A DNA stretch of 64,000 nucleotides from JAWKWH01 sp963669455 (GTDB lineage Bacteria; Pseudomonadota; Alphaproteobacteria; Rhizobiales; Rhizobiaceae): the NCBI GenBank assembly GCA_963669455.1, contig OY770026.1, positions 1,364,001 through 1,428,000 on the forward strand. Reading direction: 5' to 3'. Below the pieces are notes generated by a model. It saw only the letters and a program-made list of their open reading frames with translations, made no database searches and was not told the DNA's origin. This document shows, piece by piece, positions 35,600 to 45,444 of this stretch; position 1 is the first letter of the stretch; the number at the start of each line of letters is the position of its first letter. Made by a program: the position numbers and the translations under genes.

Positions 35600-36883
35600 T
35601 CATTGTCTGATCATTGCCGCAAAATAAAAGCCATCGGTACCGGTGCGCAAAGGTGTCAGTGAAATCCCATGGCCGCAGGTGATAATGCGATCTGGAAATC
35701 CTGGCAGTTGCGCCGGCCATAATTCGCCGATGTCTTGCGGCTTAAACATTGGCGAGCGTTTGAGAAAGGATGCGATTTGTCCGTCATTTTCGTCTGGAAA
35801 GAGCGAGCAGGTGATGTAGACCAACCGCCCACCAGGCCGGACATAGTTGGCTGCCTGATCGAGGATTGAGGCTTGTTCGTTTTTGCGGTCCGCCAATTGT
35901 CGCTCGGTCAGGCGCCATTTGGCGCCGGGCCTTCTGCGCCAGGTTCCAGAGCCGGTGCAGGGCGCATCGACAAGAACCATATCCATACGGCCTTCCAGGC
36001 CGGTCAGAGCACTTTCATCTGCCAGGGTCTGGACATTGCGGCAGCCGGCCCGTTTCAGGCGTTCGAATATCGGCGCAAGGCGCTGCCGGTGAGCATCATG
36101 GGCAAAAATCTGTCCCTTGTTGGCATGAGCGGCCGATAGTGCAAGGGTCTTGCCGCCGGCACCAGCGCAATAGTCAAGCACCTGCCCCGCCGGTCCTGAA
36201 GCGGCCAGCAGGCTGACAATCTGCGACCCCTCGTCCTGGACCTCAAACCAGCCTTTCTCGAATGCCGCCTCGGACTGGACATTGGGATGGCGCGAAAAGC
36301 CTGCAATCGGCGGGATACGCAGACCGTCCGGCGCGATGTCGCAGGCTTTTGCATCGGCGCTGGCAAGCGCCGTGGCCACCTCGTCACGGGTGACCTTCAA
36401 CCGGTTTGCACGAAGGTCAAGCGGCGGGCGCTGGCAAAGCGCCCTGGCTTCTTCCACCCATTTGTCACCAAAGGCGGTCTGGAACTGATCTGCACACCAG
36501 TCGGGCACATTGGCGGTAATATTTTGGGGCAGGGCGGCGATGTCGAATGCGGCGGCATGGCCGCATTCCTCCGGGCTTAGGGGTTCGGGCGCAAAGCGGT
36601 CGCCTTCAAAGGCTGCGTTAAGAGAGGCAGGCGTTTCCAGACCCGACTGTAACAATGCGCCGATGATGGCGGCGCGTGGCGTGTCATCGCCCAGCATCGC
36701 CTGGGCCGATCGTTTTAACCGCAGCGCATCATAGACAAGATTGCCAATGGCGGCGCGATCGCCGGAGCCGGCAAAGCGATGCGACGAGCCCCAGTTTTTC
36801 AAAACATCGGCGACCGGTCTGTGCCGGTTTTGCACATCCTGCAAAATGTCGATGGCTGCTTGCGTTCTTCCGCCCAGACGCAT
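35600..36883 (-). CDS. RsmB/NOP-family RNA (cytosine-C5) methyltransferase
   Basis: 427 residues. An NusB-like N-terminal domain (HRFAGSGDRAAIGNLVYDAL) leads to the SAM-binding site VLDYCAGAGGKTLALSA near residue 235. The catalytic motifs are DAPCTGSGTWRRRPGAKWR and VYITCSLFPDENDGQI, carrying the two conserved cysteines. It methylates cytosine in rRNA, probably C967-equivalent of 16S, although the alphaproteobacterial target may differ. Alone and convergent to nothing; its promoter lies in 36884-36930. Confidence 0.92.
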   Translation of the reverse strand: MRLGGRTQAAIDILQDVQNRHRPVADVLKNWGSSHRFAGSGDRAAIGNLVYDALRLKRSAQAMLGDDTPRAAIIGALLQSGLETPASLNAAFEGDRFAPEPLSPEECGHAAAFDIAALPQNITANVPDWCADQFQTAFGDKWVEEARALCQRPPLDLRANRLKVTRDEVATALASADAKACDIAPDGLRIPPIAGFSRHPNVQSEAAFEKGWFEVQDEGSQIVSLLAASGPAGQVLDYCAGAGGKTLALSAAHANKGQIFAHDAHRQRLAPIFERLKRAGCRNVQTLADESALTGLEGRMDMVLVDAPCTGSGTWRRRPGAKWRLTERQLADRKNEQASILDQAANYVRPGGRLVYITCSLFPDENDGQIASFLKRSPMFKPQDIGELWPAQLPGFPDRIITCGHGISLTPLRTGTDGFYFAAMIRQ

Positions 36884-36930
36884 CTAAAAAGCTTCCCTAC
36901 CGCGAGAGTTTAAACCAAGGGTTTTGGATA

Positions 36931-36967
36931 AAAGAAGGGCGCAACCGGTCGGGTTGCGCCCTTCTTT
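36931..36967 (-). terminator. Terminator of katG
   Basis: AAAGAAGGGCGCAACC and GGTTGCGCCCTTCTTT form a perfect 16-bp stem with a 5-base loop. It lies 20 bases after the katG stop. The run of T follows on the transcribed strand (TTTT downstream of the stem when read leftward). It insulates katG from the methyltransferase gene. Confidence 0.92.
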
Positions 36968-36987
36968 TTAAGAAGCAGACCGCAGTT

Positions 36988-39180
36988 TTATGCCAAGTCG
37001 AACCGGTCGGCGTTCATCACCTTGGTCCAGGCGGCAACGAAATCGCTGACGAATTTCTGTCCGGCACCGGCCTGTCCATAGACTTCGGCAAGTGCCCGCA
37101 ATTGCGAATTCGAACCAAAGATCAGGTCGATACGGGTAGCCGTCCACTTCACATCACCCGTTTTGCGGTCGCATCCCTCGAACATGGTTTCAGCGTCCGA
37201 GGTTGGCGTCCATTTAGTGCCCATATCGAGCAGGTTGACGAAGAAGTCGGTGGTCAGTTCGCCCGGGCGGTCGGTGAAGACGCCGTGCTGCTTGCCGCCA
37301 TAATTGGCACCCAATACCCGCATTCCACCGATAAGCGCCGTCATTTCCGGCGCGCTCAGCGTCAGAAGCTGAGCCTTATCGATCAACATTTCCTCGGCAG
37401 TGACCGAATAATCGGCTTTCTGGAAGTTGCGGAAACCATCGGCAACCGGTTCAAGAACCTGAAAACCGTCGACATCCGTCTGCTCTTCGGTAGCGTCGGT
37501 GCGGCCCGGTGTGAAGGGAACCTCGATATCCTGGCCTGCGGCTTTGGCTGCCTGTTCGATGGCCGCGCTGCCACCCAGAACGATCAGATCGGCGATCGAG
37601 ACTTTCTTGCTTCCAGCCGAAGCATTGAAATCGGACTGGATGGTTTGCAGTGCGTCTAGAACCCGGTTTAGCTGTTCAGGCTCGTTTGCCGTCCAGCCGT
37701 TTTGCGGGGCAAGGCGGATACGTCCGCCATTGGCGCCGCCACGGTAATCGGAACCACGGTATGTGGAGGCCGAGCACCATGCGGTGGCAACCAGTTCACC
37801 CACCGAAAGGCCGGAAGCAAGGATCTTGGCCTTGAGGCCTGCAATATCATCCGCATCGACGAGATCGTGATCGACGGCTGGAATGGGATCCTGCCAGATC
37901 AGATCTTCGGATGGAACCTCACTGCCCAGATAGCGGCTTTTCGGCCCCATATCGCGGTGTGTCAGCTTGAACCAGGCGCGCGCGAAGGCTTCGGCGAGCT
38001 GGTCGGGGTTTTTATGGAACCGTTTTGAGATGGGGCCGTAGATCGGGTCCATGCGCATCGCCATATCGGCGGTGGTCATCATGGTTTTGACCTTTTTGGA
38101 CGGATCATGGGCTTGAGGTGCCATGTCCTGTTCGCTAACGCCGACCGGCTCCCAGATCCAGGCGCCGGCGGGCGATTTGGTCAGGTTCCAGTCATAGCCG
38201 AACAGCAGGTCGAAATACCCATTGTCCCACTTGGTCGGGTTTGCCGTCCAGGCGCCCTCGATGCCGCTGGTGGTGGCGTCGTCGCCCTTGCCGCTGCCAT
38301 GATCGTTGATCCAGCCGAGGCCCATAGCCTCGATCGGCGCGCCTTCAGGCTCGGGGCCGACCAGCCCCGGATCGCCCGCGCCATGGGCCTTGCCGAATGT
38401 GTGTCCGCCTGCGACGAGTGCGACGGTCTCCTCGTCATCCATCCCCATGCGGGCGAAGGTTTCGCGGATATCGCGTCCTGATGCCAAAATGTCCGGATCG
38501 CCGTTCGGGCCTTCGGGATTGACATAGATGAGGCCCATCTGAACGGCGGCAAGCGGATTGTCGAGCTGGCGTTCGCCGCTATAGCGGTTGTCGCCAAGCC
38601 AGGTGTCTTCCGCGCCCCAGTAGATGTCTTCTTCCGGCTCCCAGATATCCGGGCGGCCGCCGCCGAAACCGAATGTCCTGCCACCCATCGATTCGATTGC
38701 GCAATTGCCGGCAAGGATCATCAGGTCGGCCCAGGAAATAGCGTCGCCATATTTCTGCTTGACCGGCCATAGCAGGCGGCGTGCCTTGTCGAGATTGCCG
38801 TTGTCGGGCCAGCTGTTGAGCGGGGCAAAACGCTGATTGCCGGTTCCGCCGCCGCCGCGGCCGTCGCCGGTGCGATAGGTGCCGGCGGCGTGCCAGGCCA
38901 TGCGGATGAAAAGACCGCCATAATGGCCATAGTCGGCCGGCCACCAGTCCTGGCTGTCGGTCATCAGTGCCTTCAGATCATCCTTCAGGGCCGCCAGATC
39001 GAGTTTTAGGAATTCCTTCGAATAGTTGAAACCCTCGCTCATCGGATCCGACTTGGACGAGTGCTGATGAAGAATTTTCAGGTTCAATTGATTGGGCCAC
39101 CAGTCACGATTGGACTGGCTGCCGAACTTTGCGTGCATGACCGGGCATCTGCCCAGGCTATCGTCAGTTTTGGCGTCCAT
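36988..39180 (-). CDS. katG: Catalase-peroxidase
   Basis: 730 residues, two tandem peroxidase domains as usual. Active-site distal motif MAWHAAGTYRTGDGRGG, the Tyr of the Met-Tyr-Trp adduct in LIYVNPEGPNG, and proximal heme His in VALVAGGHTFGKAHG. It decomposes hydrogen peroxide and oxidises small substrates in the cytoplasm. Divergent from oxyR, whose product should activate it under peroxide stress. Followed by a strong terminator at 36931. Confidence 0.97.
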   Translation of the reverse strand: MDAKTDDSLGRCPVMHAKFGSQSNRDWWPNQLNLKILHQHSSKSDPMSEGFNYSKEFLKLDLAALKDDLKALMTDSQDWWPADYGHYGGLFIRMAWHAAGTYRTGDGRGGGGTGNQRFAPLNSWPDNGNLDKARRLLWPVKQKYGDAISWADLMILAGNCAIESMGGRTFGFGGGRPDIWEPEEDIYWGAEDTWLGDNRYSGERQLDNPLAAVQMGLIYVNPEGPNGDPDILASGRDIRETFARMGMDDEETVALVAGGHTFGKAHGAGDPGLVGPEPEGAPIEAMGLGWINDHGSGKGDDATTSGIEGAWTANPTKWDNGYFDLLFGYDWNLTKSPAGAWIWEPVGVSEQDMAPQAHDPSKKVKTMMTTADMAMRMDPIYGPISKRFHKNPDQLAEAFARAWFKLTHRDMGPKSRYLGSEVPSEDLIWQDPIPAVDHDLVDADDIAGLKAKILASGLSVGELVATAWCSASTYRGSDYRGGANGGRIRLAPQNGWTANEPEQLNRVLDALQTIQSDFNASAGSKKVSIADLIVLGGSAAIEQAAKAAGQDIEVPFTPGRTDATEEQTDVDGFQVLEPVADGFRNFQKADYSVTAEEMLIDKAQLLTLSAPEMTALIGGMRVLGANYGGKQHGVFTDRPGELTTDFFVNLLDMGTKWTPTSDAETMFEGCDRKTGDVKWTATRIDLIFGSNSQLRALAEVYGQAGAGQKFVSDFVAAWTKVMNADRFDLA

Positions 39181-39368
39181 TTCTAGCTCCGATTCTATCC
39201 TGATTGATCATTACTGTGGTCCATGTGGAATGGGATTCCAACTGCCGTCAGTGTCGCATCTGCCTTTTGAAACGGCCTCGTGCAGGCGGCCATTAGCATG
39301 ATGATATGACATTAAGTTCCATAGTTTCTAATTGTCTATTTTGATAAATATGATAGGATTTTATTATC
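39181..39368. promoter_or_regulatory. katG-oxyR divergent promoter with a candidate OxyR site
   Basis: 188 bases, turning AT-rich next to oxyR. ATAG (39321-39324) and CTAT (39336-39339) form a dyad, with another ATAG at 39353-39356, in the style of LysR/OxyR tetramer sites. The spacing is not the textbook E. coli pattern, so the exact contacts are unsure. Its position, overlapping the probable oxyR promoter, fits autorepression with activation of katG. Confidence 0.5.
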
Positions 39369-40283
39369 ATGCTTACGACCAGACAAATGCTCTATTTCGA
39401 AGCGCTTGCCGATACGGGACATTTCGGACGCGCGGCCGAACGGGTTCACGTCTCGCAACCGGCTTTGTCGGTTCAGATTGCCGAAATCGAGCGTGGTCTG
39501 GGCTACCGTGTCATGGAGCGGCGGGCGAGCGGTGCGGTATTGACGCGTCGCGGCGAGACGTTGCTTGCCCGGGTCAGGGCTGTGCTGGAGCAGCTTCGCG
39601 CGATCGACAGGGATGCGGCTTTGGAGCCCGGCTTCTTCGACGGCACGCTGCGTCTTGGGATTATCCCGACGATTGCGCCTTATCTTCTGCCTCTGCTGGT
39701 GCCCGAGATCAGACGTGTGCACGGCCAGTTGCAGCTTGAAATCAAGGAAACGACCACGGCGCAGCTGGTATTTGCCATCAAGGCAAATGAGATAGATGCG
39801 TTTGTTGCCGCTGCCCCAATTGATGAGGCGGGCCTTGCCGGTGAAGCGTTGTTTGAAGACCGCTTTTTTGTGGCCAGTTCGGCCAATGAGCGCGATGTTC
39901 TGTCATCGTCTTACGAAGACGGGTTTCCGGTGGAGCGGCTTTTGCTTTTGGAGGAGGGCCATTGTCTGCGCGATCAGGCGCTCGATGTCTGTGGGCTGCG
40001 GCCCGGGCGCCGGCTGGTCAATTTTGGGGCAACCTCGATGACCACGCTTTTGCAGATGGTCGAGCACGGCATGGGGCTGACGCTGGTGCCGGAAATCGCC
40101 ATCGAGGCGGAGGTCAGGCATCGCAAACTGGCAATCGCGCCGTTTGGCGATCCTGCGCCGGCCCGCATGGTGACGCTGTTTTCGCCTGCCCATGCGGCCA
40201 ATCTGGCCGACCATAGCGAACTGGCCGATATCGTGCGGCGCGCGGCTTTGAAACTGATCAAAGGTGATAATCGAAGCGGATGA
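39369..40283 (+). CDS. oxyR: OxyR peroxide-sensing LysR-type regulator
   Basis: 304 residues. N-terminal helix-turn-helix (FGRAAERVHVSQPALSVQIAEIE within residues 19-41, quoted in parts: FGRAAERVHV, SQPALSVQIAEIE). The sensing cysteines fall at C199 and C208 (EEGHCLRDQALDVC), the same numbering as in E. coli OxyR. Peroxide drives a disulfide between them and switches on katG, which is divergent here. The start at 39369 matches the family's length. Confidence 0.96.
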   Translation: MLTTRQMLYFEALADTGHFGRAAERVHVSQPALSVQIAEIERGLGYRVMERRASGAVLTRRGETLLARVRAVLEQLRAIDRDAALEPGFFDGTLRLGIIPTIAPYLLPLLVPEIRRVHGQLQLEIKETTTAQLVFAIKANEIDAFVAAAPIDEAGLAGEALFEDRFFVASSANERDVLSSSYEDGFPVERLLLLEEGHCLRDQALDVCGLRPGRRLVNFGATSMTTLLQMVEHGMGLTLVPEIAIEAEVRHRKLAIAPFGDPAPARMVTLFSPAHAANLADHSELADIVRRAALKLIKGDNRSG

Positions 40284-40323
40284 GTGCTGAGGTGTAATAC
40301 TTCGAACCTTATTAGAGCGTTTT

Positions 40324-40405
40324 GCGGTTCCATTGAACCGCGTGTACCTACTTGGAACCATTGAAGCATTTTTCGCACATATGATTCTGTTTGGGCGAAA
40401 AATGC
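40324..40405. terminator. Two hairpins between oxyR and the MAPEG gene
   Basis: GCGGTTC/GAACCGC pair at 40324-40330 and 40335-40341. GCATTTTTCGC (40366-40376) pairs with GCGAAAAATGC (40395-40405). The genes converge here, so one or both may end transcription, although neither has a strong T-run directly after the stem. The second may also be a dispersed palindromic repeat. Confidence 0.55.
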
Positions 40406-40427
40406 CGTAGTGCTCAAAGTCTGACCT

Positions 40428-40847
40428 TTAAAAAATGTCTGCGATCTGTAGCGCGAATATCACCCACATGACACCCATCACCAGCCAGCCGGTCGCGAAA
40501 ACCGGCCGGCGGTGGCGGATGCGGTTGGTGGTGACATGGATCCAGGCGTGGATGTAACGCGATGCGACAAACAGCCAGGCCAGGGTGACCGTCAGCCAGG
40601 TGACGCCTTCGGTGACAAAAAGCGCTATGCAAAGCGGAAAAAATAGCGTCGGCAATTCAAACTGGTTGGTCAAATTGTTTCGCACGAACAGGCTTTCTTC
40701 CGGTTCGTCCTGGTTCTCGCGGAACTGGGATGAGCGGGCGAGACCAGACTTGACTGCCTTGATGCGCCGATTGGAGATTAGGAAATACATCCAGTAAATC
40801 AACGCTACCTGGGCCAGCATCGGCCAGAGAATGGCGGTCTGATTCAT
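40428..40847 (-). CDS. MAPEG-family membrane protein
   Basis: 139 residues with four membrane spans. The typical loop NNLTNQFELPTLFFPLCIAL (near residues 57-76) and RYIHAWIHVTTNRIRHR after the third span mark the MAPEG family (microsomal glutathione transferase-like). Bacterial members may conjugate or reduce hydrophobic electrophiles at the inner membrane. It follows the membrane protein at 40866 by 18 bases, likely co-transcribed with guaB. Confidence 0.88.
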   Translation of the reverse strand: MNQTAILWPMLAQVALIYWMYFLISNRRIKAVKSGLARSSQFRENQDEPEESLFVRNNLTNQFELPTLFFPLCIALFVTEGVTWLTVTLAWLFVASRYIHAWIHVTTNRIRHRRPVFATGWLVMGVMWVIFALQIADIF

Positions 40848-40865
40848 GTTGGTTACCTATCCCTT

Positions 40866-41432
40866 TCAGTCTTTGCCGGTTTGGAGCTTGCTTGCCACAA
40901 AGGTGGCCAAGAGAACCAAGAGCGCAAGCCCGAAAAAGATAAACTTCCATAGGGTGGCGGTGCGAAGCAGATCAGCCAATTGGCCGAACATCTCGTCTGG
41001 CATGGACAAGCCTGCAAAAACACTCGGGTGCCATTGCAGCAAAACTACGACCATAAGATTTTCGGCATTGTCAGCTATCGTATAGAGAAGCGGGAGAAGG
41101 CTTGCGCCAACAATCTTCAAAAACAGCGGCAGTGACGCCAGCCGGGGAACCCTATTTCCGAACTGGAAGGCAAGGCCTGTAAAAGCTGCCAGCAGCATGT
41201 AGGGCAACGTCAGGTCCAGCGTGAAGGTGTGCAGGGTCATAAAGCGGGTCAACAGGCCGTTGCGGATGCCGGCGAGCCAGGGCCGCAAATCCGCATCGGA
41301 AATTCCAAATATATGCGTATCGGGCGGTGCAATACCCGCCACGGTAAATTGAAAATGGCCGATCAGCGCGACGACCAAAAAATTGCAGGCCGCGATTGCC
41401 GTGATGGTTCCGGCATAACGCTCAAGCCACAT
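40866..41432 (-). CDS. Hypothetical four-span membrane protein
   Basis: 188 residues from the ATG at 41432, 7 bases after the guaB stop; the frame's upstream extension overlaps guaB. Hydrophobic stretches lie near residues 8-28, 75-95, 105-125 and 160-182, with a conserved-looking HTFTLDLTLPYMLLAAF and LLYTIADNAENLMVVVLLQ. I do not recognise a family. Position between guaB and the MAPEG gene suggests a shared transcript, without telling its role. Confidence 0.7.
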   Translation of the reverse strand: MWLERYAGTITAIAACNFLVVALIGHFQFTVAGIAPPDTHIFGISDADLRPWLAGIRNGLLTRFMTLHTFTLDLTLPYMLLAAFTGLAFQFGNRVPRLASLPLFLKIVGASLLPLLYTIADNAENLMVVVLLQWHPSVFAGLSMPDEMFGQLADLLRTATLWKFIFFGLALLVLLATFVASKLQTGKD

Positions 41433-41439
41433 GTTGCTG

Positions 41440-42942
41440 CTATGCCGAAGTTGGATAGTTGGGGCTTTCGCGGGTGATCGACACATCATGGGTGTGGCTT
41501 TCACGAAGCCCGGCGCCGGAAATGCGAACGAACTCGGCTCGCTCCCTCAAAGCGTCAAGATCGGCAGCACCGACATAGCCCATTGCCGCTTTCAGCCCTC
41601 CGGCCAATTGGTGCAACACACCGGACACCGGTCCCTTGTAGGGCACCTGGCCTTCGATGCCTTCTGGAACGAGTTTCAGCGCATCGCGCACTTCGGCCTG
41701 GAAATAGCGGTCGGCGGAGCCGCGGGCCATCGCGCCAACCGAACCCATGCCGCGATAGGCTTTGAACGAGCGGCCCTGATGCAGATAAACCTCGCCGGGG
41801 CTTTCATCGGTTCCGGCCAGAAGCGAGCCTACCATGGCTGCACCGGCGCCGGCGGCCAGCGCCTTTGCGATGTCGCCGGAATATTTGATGCCGCCATCGG
41901 CGATGACCGAAATATCGGATTTTGCGGCTGCTTCTGCGGCCGCCATAACGGCTGTCAATTGCGGTACGCCGACGCCTGCGACGATGCGCGTGGTGCAGAT
42001 CGAGCCTGGGCCGATGCCCACCTTGACCGCATCGGCGCCGGCGTCGATCAGCGCTTTGGTGCCGTCAACGGTAGCGACATTGCCGGCAATGACACGCACC
42101 GAATTGGACATTTTTTTCGCCCTTGTCACGGCGTCGAGCACGCGCTGGGAATGTCCGTGCGCGGTGTCGATAACCAGCACATCGACGTCCGCATCGATCA
42201 GGTGTTCGGCGCGCTCGAAACCGTCATCGCCGACACTGGTGGCAGCGGCAACGCGCAATCTTCCCTGGTCATCTTTTGTCGCAAATGGATTGAGTTGCGA
42301 CTTCTCCATGTCCTTGACCGTGATCAGGCCGACACAATGGCCGCCCGGATCGACCACCAAAAGCTTTTCGATGCGGTGCGAATGAAGCAGCTGCTTGGCT
42401 TCGTTTTGATCGACATTCTCGCGCACCGTCACCAGGTTCTCGCGCGTCATCAGCTCATAGACCTTCTGATCGGGATCGGAGGCAAACCGGACATCGCGAT
42501 TGGTCAATATGCCGACGAGCCGCCCGGTTTTCTGGCCACCCTTGCCGCCTGCCTCGACAACGGGAATGCCTGAAATGCCATTGGTTTTCATCAGCGCCTG
42601 GGCATCAGCCAATGTGGCATCGGGGCCGATGGTGACCGGATTGACGACCATCCCGCTTTCGAACTTTTTCACCTGGCGCACTTCTTCGGCCTGGATGTCT
42701 GGGTCGAGATTGCGGTGGATGACGCCCAGGCCGCCGGCCTGCGCCATTGCGATTGCCAGCCGGGCTTCTGTCACGGTATCCATTGCGGATGAAAGGATTG
42801 GCAGCGTCAGGGTTATTTCGCCGGCGATGGTGGTGGTAATATCGGTTTCGCCTGGCATGACCTGCGAATGTCCGGGTTGAAGCAGGACATCGTCGAAGGT
42901 GAGTGCTTCGCCGCCGGTTACCGTTTTGATCAGTTTGGCCAT
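41440..42942 (-). CDS. guaB: Inosine-5'-monophosphate dehydrogenase
   Basis: 500 residues from the ATG at 42942 (GAAGGAG just upstream); an in-frame GTG at 43053 precedes the conserved start and is rejected. TFDDVLLQPGHS opens the barrel, two CBS domains interrupt it (residues ~95-215), and the catalytic loop GIGPGSICTTRIVAGVG holds the active Cys. It oxidises IMP to XMP, the first step to GMP; GuaA for the second step is at 32701. Followed by two membrane-protein genes. Confidence 0.97.
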   Translation of the reverse strand: MAKLIKTVTGGEALTFDDVLLQPGHSQVMPGETDITTTIAGEITLTLPILSSAMDTVTEARLAIAMAQAGGLGVIHRNLDPDIQAEEVRQVKKFESGMVVNPVTIGPDATLADAQALMKTNGISGIPVVEAGGKGGQKTGRLVGILTNRDVRFASDPDQKVYELMTRENLVTVRENVDQNEAKQLLHSHRIEKLLVVDPGGHCVGLITVKDMEKSQLNPFATKDDQGRLRVAAATSVGDDGFERAEHLIDADVDVLVIDTAHGHSQRVLDAVTRAKKMSNSVRVIAGNVATVDGTKALIDAGADAVKVGIGPGSICTTRIVAGVGVPQLTAVMAAAEAAAKSDISVIADGGIKYSGDIAKALAAGAGAAMVGSLLAGTDESPGEVYLHQGRSFKAYRGMGSVGAMARGSADRYFQAEVRDALKLVPEGIEGQVPYKGPVSGVLHQLAGGLKAAMGYVGAADLDALRERAEFVRISGAGLRESHTHDVSITRESPNYPTSA

Positions 42943-43189
42943 TGCCACTCCTTCGCATGTGTCGAATACGGGATATGAGGATTGGGCCGGACAACCAATA
43001 AAGTGCCGGTCGAATCGTTCTTCCCTTTCAGGATTGGCAAGGGCAGGTAACACGGGCGTGGCATATTGAAAAGATGTGTTTTTGCCGCCAAGCGATATTG
43101 CTGGTGATGAAATCTCGACCTACGCTTGCATGGTGGTGTAATCCGGGTCAAACAGTGGTGGTCAAAAATCAGGTGCCCGGGGGCAGCAG

Positions 43190-44302
43190 TTGGACAAGCA
43201 AATAAGCGAGTCTGCCGGTGAAAAGCCGCAGCAGAAAATGAACCGCCAGGCATTTGTTTTCTACGGCAAGGCCGGAGAATATTTCGGAATCTGGATCGTC
43301 AACATATTGCTGACCGTCCTGACGCTCGGAATTTATTCGGCCTGGGCAAAGGTGCGCCGCAAACGCTACTTTTATGGCTGTACCTGGCTCGCCGGTTCGT
43401 CTTTTGACTATCATGCGCGGCCAATCAGCATCCTGATCGGACGGATCATCGTATTGATATTTCTGATCGCCTACAATCTGTCCATACAATTCCTTCCCAT
43501 TGTCGGTGGCCTGCTCGGCCTGGCGTTCCTGTTTGCGATTCCCTGGTTTGTCATGCGAGGCTTGAGATTCAATGCCCGGGTGACGAGTTACCGCAATATC
43601 AGGTTTGACTTTACCGGCGGATATTGGGAGGCATTCCTGGCATTCGTGCTCGGCGGGCTATTGGCTTATTCCACGCTTGGTATTCTGGCCCCGATCGCAT
43701 CACAATGGATGTGGAATTATACGCTTGGCAATCTGCGATATGGCAACAGGCCAATAGCGTGCGATCCCAGACTGGGAAAACTCTTCGGGCGATGGCTTTT
43801 GCCATTCCTGGTCGCGATCATCGGATTGGTTGTGATGGTTTTACTGGGTGTCGGGCTCTTTTTCCTGATACTCTTCTTCGAGCTTGATTCCGCTAACTCA
43901 TTTTTTGGTGAGGAAAATATTTCGCCCACCCAAATAGTCCTTCTCGTTTACGCCGGATTCATCCCATTCTTCATCGTCTTCATGATTGCCGGACTGATTT
44001 ATCAGGCTGGTGTCAGGAACGTTGCGTTCAACGAGACCGTCATCGACAGCCGCCATCTATTGTCATCCAACCTGCATCGTGGCCGCTACACCTGGATTGC
44101 GGTATCCAATTTCCTGGCGACGATTTTCACCCTCGGTCTGGCACGACCATGGGCGGCAATCAGAATGACGCGCTATCTGGCAGTATGCACGGCGCTTTAT
44201 ACGACCGGCTCATTGGACGACTATCTGGGAGATGCGTCGGTCGAAGGTGCAGCGGCAGGATCTGAATTCATGGATTTCGAGGGTATTGATTTTGGCATCT
44301 GA
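43190..44302 (+). CDS. YjgN-family (DUF898) membrane protein
   Basis: 370 residues with about eight hydrophobic spans. The family hallmark FYGKAGEYFGIWIVNILLTV (near 24-43) is followed by LTLGIYSAWAKVRRKRYF, and a related LGLARPWAAIRMTRYLAV recurs near 320, suggesting internal duplication. Function unknown. The start is written as TTG 43190; ATG 43238 would also keep the domain. Its 3' end overlaps the M48 protease gene, an arrangement seen in many proteobacteria. Confidence 0.85.
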   Translation: MDKQISESAGEKPQQKMNRQAFVFYGKAGEYFGIWIVNILLTVLTLGIYSAWAKVRRKRYFYGCTWLAGSSFDYHARPISILIGRIIVLIFLIAYNLSIQFLPIVGGLLGLAFLFAIPWFVMRGLRFNARVTSYRNIRFDFTGGYWEAFLAFVLGGLLAYSTLGILAPIASQWMWNYTLGNLRYGNRPIACDPRLGKLFGRWLLPFLVAIIGLVVMVLLGVGLFFLILFFELDSANSFFGEENISPTQIVLLVYAGFIPFFIVFMIAGLIYQAGVRNVAFNETVIDSRHLLSSNLHRGRYTWIAVSNFLATIFTLGLARPWAAIRMTRYLAVCTALYTTGSLDDYLGDASVEGAAAGSEFMDFEGIDFGI

Positions 44303-45356
44303 CAACGCTTCGGCCCACCGCATTGAGGGCAAATGGTTTGGCCCTGCTTCGAGCCGGAGGGTTGAAGCGGTGCTGAGCGTTGTTGATGATCTTTTTTTGC
44401 TGGTGAGCGACGAGGCTGGCAAGGAGCTTGCGCGTATCCTGCCCGGTGAGGCGAGCGTGTCGGACCGGATCGGGTCCATCCCAAGGCGGATAAGTTTCAC
44501 CGGTGGCGGCATGTTTGAAACGGGCGACAATGATGCAATTGACCGGCTGCTATCGGATCATTTTTCACACAGGGCAGGGTTTGTGCACCGTCTGGAGCGG
44601 TTTCATCCAAGGCTGATCGTCGTTGTGGCCCTGGTTTTCGCGCTGGGTTTTTCGCTTTACCGCTACGCGCTTCCGATTTTGGTTGAGGTGGCTGTGGTGG
44701 TGACGCCTGATGTTTTTCCCGAACTGATGAGCCAGGCAGCGCTGACGTCACTCGATAAAACCGTGTTTGAAAAATCCGAACTCAATCCAACAAAGCGATC
44801 TGAGATTATCAGGGGATTTACCGAACTTGCTGCCAAAACGCCGCGCGGTGTGTCGGGGTATACGCTTGAATTTCGCGGTGGTGGAGCGATCGGGCCCAAC
44901 GCTTTCGCTTTGCCTGACGGTACGGTGATCCTGACTGACGAGTTGATTGATCTGGCACCCGATGATCTGGACATGATCTTCGGCGTGCTGGCGCATGAGC
45001 TTGGCCATGTCCATCACGAGCACAGTCTGAGACGGCTTTACCGGGCGGCAGGTGTTGCCGGGCTGATATTGTTGATCGGTGGTGATATCGGTGCTGGTGC
45101 GGAAGATCTTCTGATACAGGGTTCCGCGCTGCTGACGCTCAGCTATTCGCGGTCGCATGAGACAGAGGCCGACCGGTATTCGGTTGAACTGATGGCTGAG
45201 GCCGGCCGCGACCCGGAAGCGATTGCGCGCTTCTTTGAGCTTTTGGTCAAGGAATTTGGGGACGGGGGCGACATGGACTTTCTGTCAACGCATCCGGCGA
45301 CGGCCGCGCGAATTGCTGAAGCGCGCCGCTATGCCAGGGAAATTGCAGACGAATAG
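44292..45356 (+). CDS. M48-family zinc metalloprotease
   Basis: 354 residues from TTG 44292, with GAGGG 8 bases upstream, overlapping the YjgN stop; the frame upstream lies inside that gene. One membrane span near residues 112-135 is followed by the protease domain: zinc motif LAHELGHVHHEHS, third ligand in HETEADRYSVELM, and STHPATAARI at the end. A membrane-anchored, outward-facing or periplasmic quality-control protease is the usual role. Its tight coupling to YjgN suggests that they act together. Confidence 0.88.
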   Translation: MASDNASAHRIEGKWFGPASSRRVEAVLSVVDDLFLLVSDEAGKELARILPGEASVSDRIGSIPRRISFTGGGMFETGDNDAIDRLLSDHFSHRAGFVHRLERFHPRLIVVVALVFALGFSLYRYALPILVEVAVVVTPDVFPELMSQAALTSLDKTVFEKSELNPTKRSEIIRGFTELAAKTPRGVSGYTLEFRGGGAIGPNAFALPDGTVILTDELIDLAPDDLDMIFGVLAHELGHVHHEHSLRRLYRAAGVAGLILLIGGDIGAGAEDLLIQGSALLTLSYSRSHETEADRYSVELMAEAGRDPEAIARFFELLVKEFGDGGDMDFLSTHPATAARIAEARRYAREIADE

Positions 45357-45444
45357 GCCATGACAGCTCCTTTTCAAGTCATGGCCTGCGGCGAGGTTTT
45401 ATGTCTCTAAGCCGCATGCAATCCCATATATTTGAGCCACTGCC

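Noticed and set aside
36676..37659. 327-codon rightward frame opposite the methyltransferase and katG
   Set aside because: It is antisense to two well-conserved genes and crosses the katG terminator; composition is that of a shadow frame.
41431..42573. 380-codon rightward frame opposite guaB
   Set aside because: Antisense of a highly conserved housekeeping gene, with no family features.
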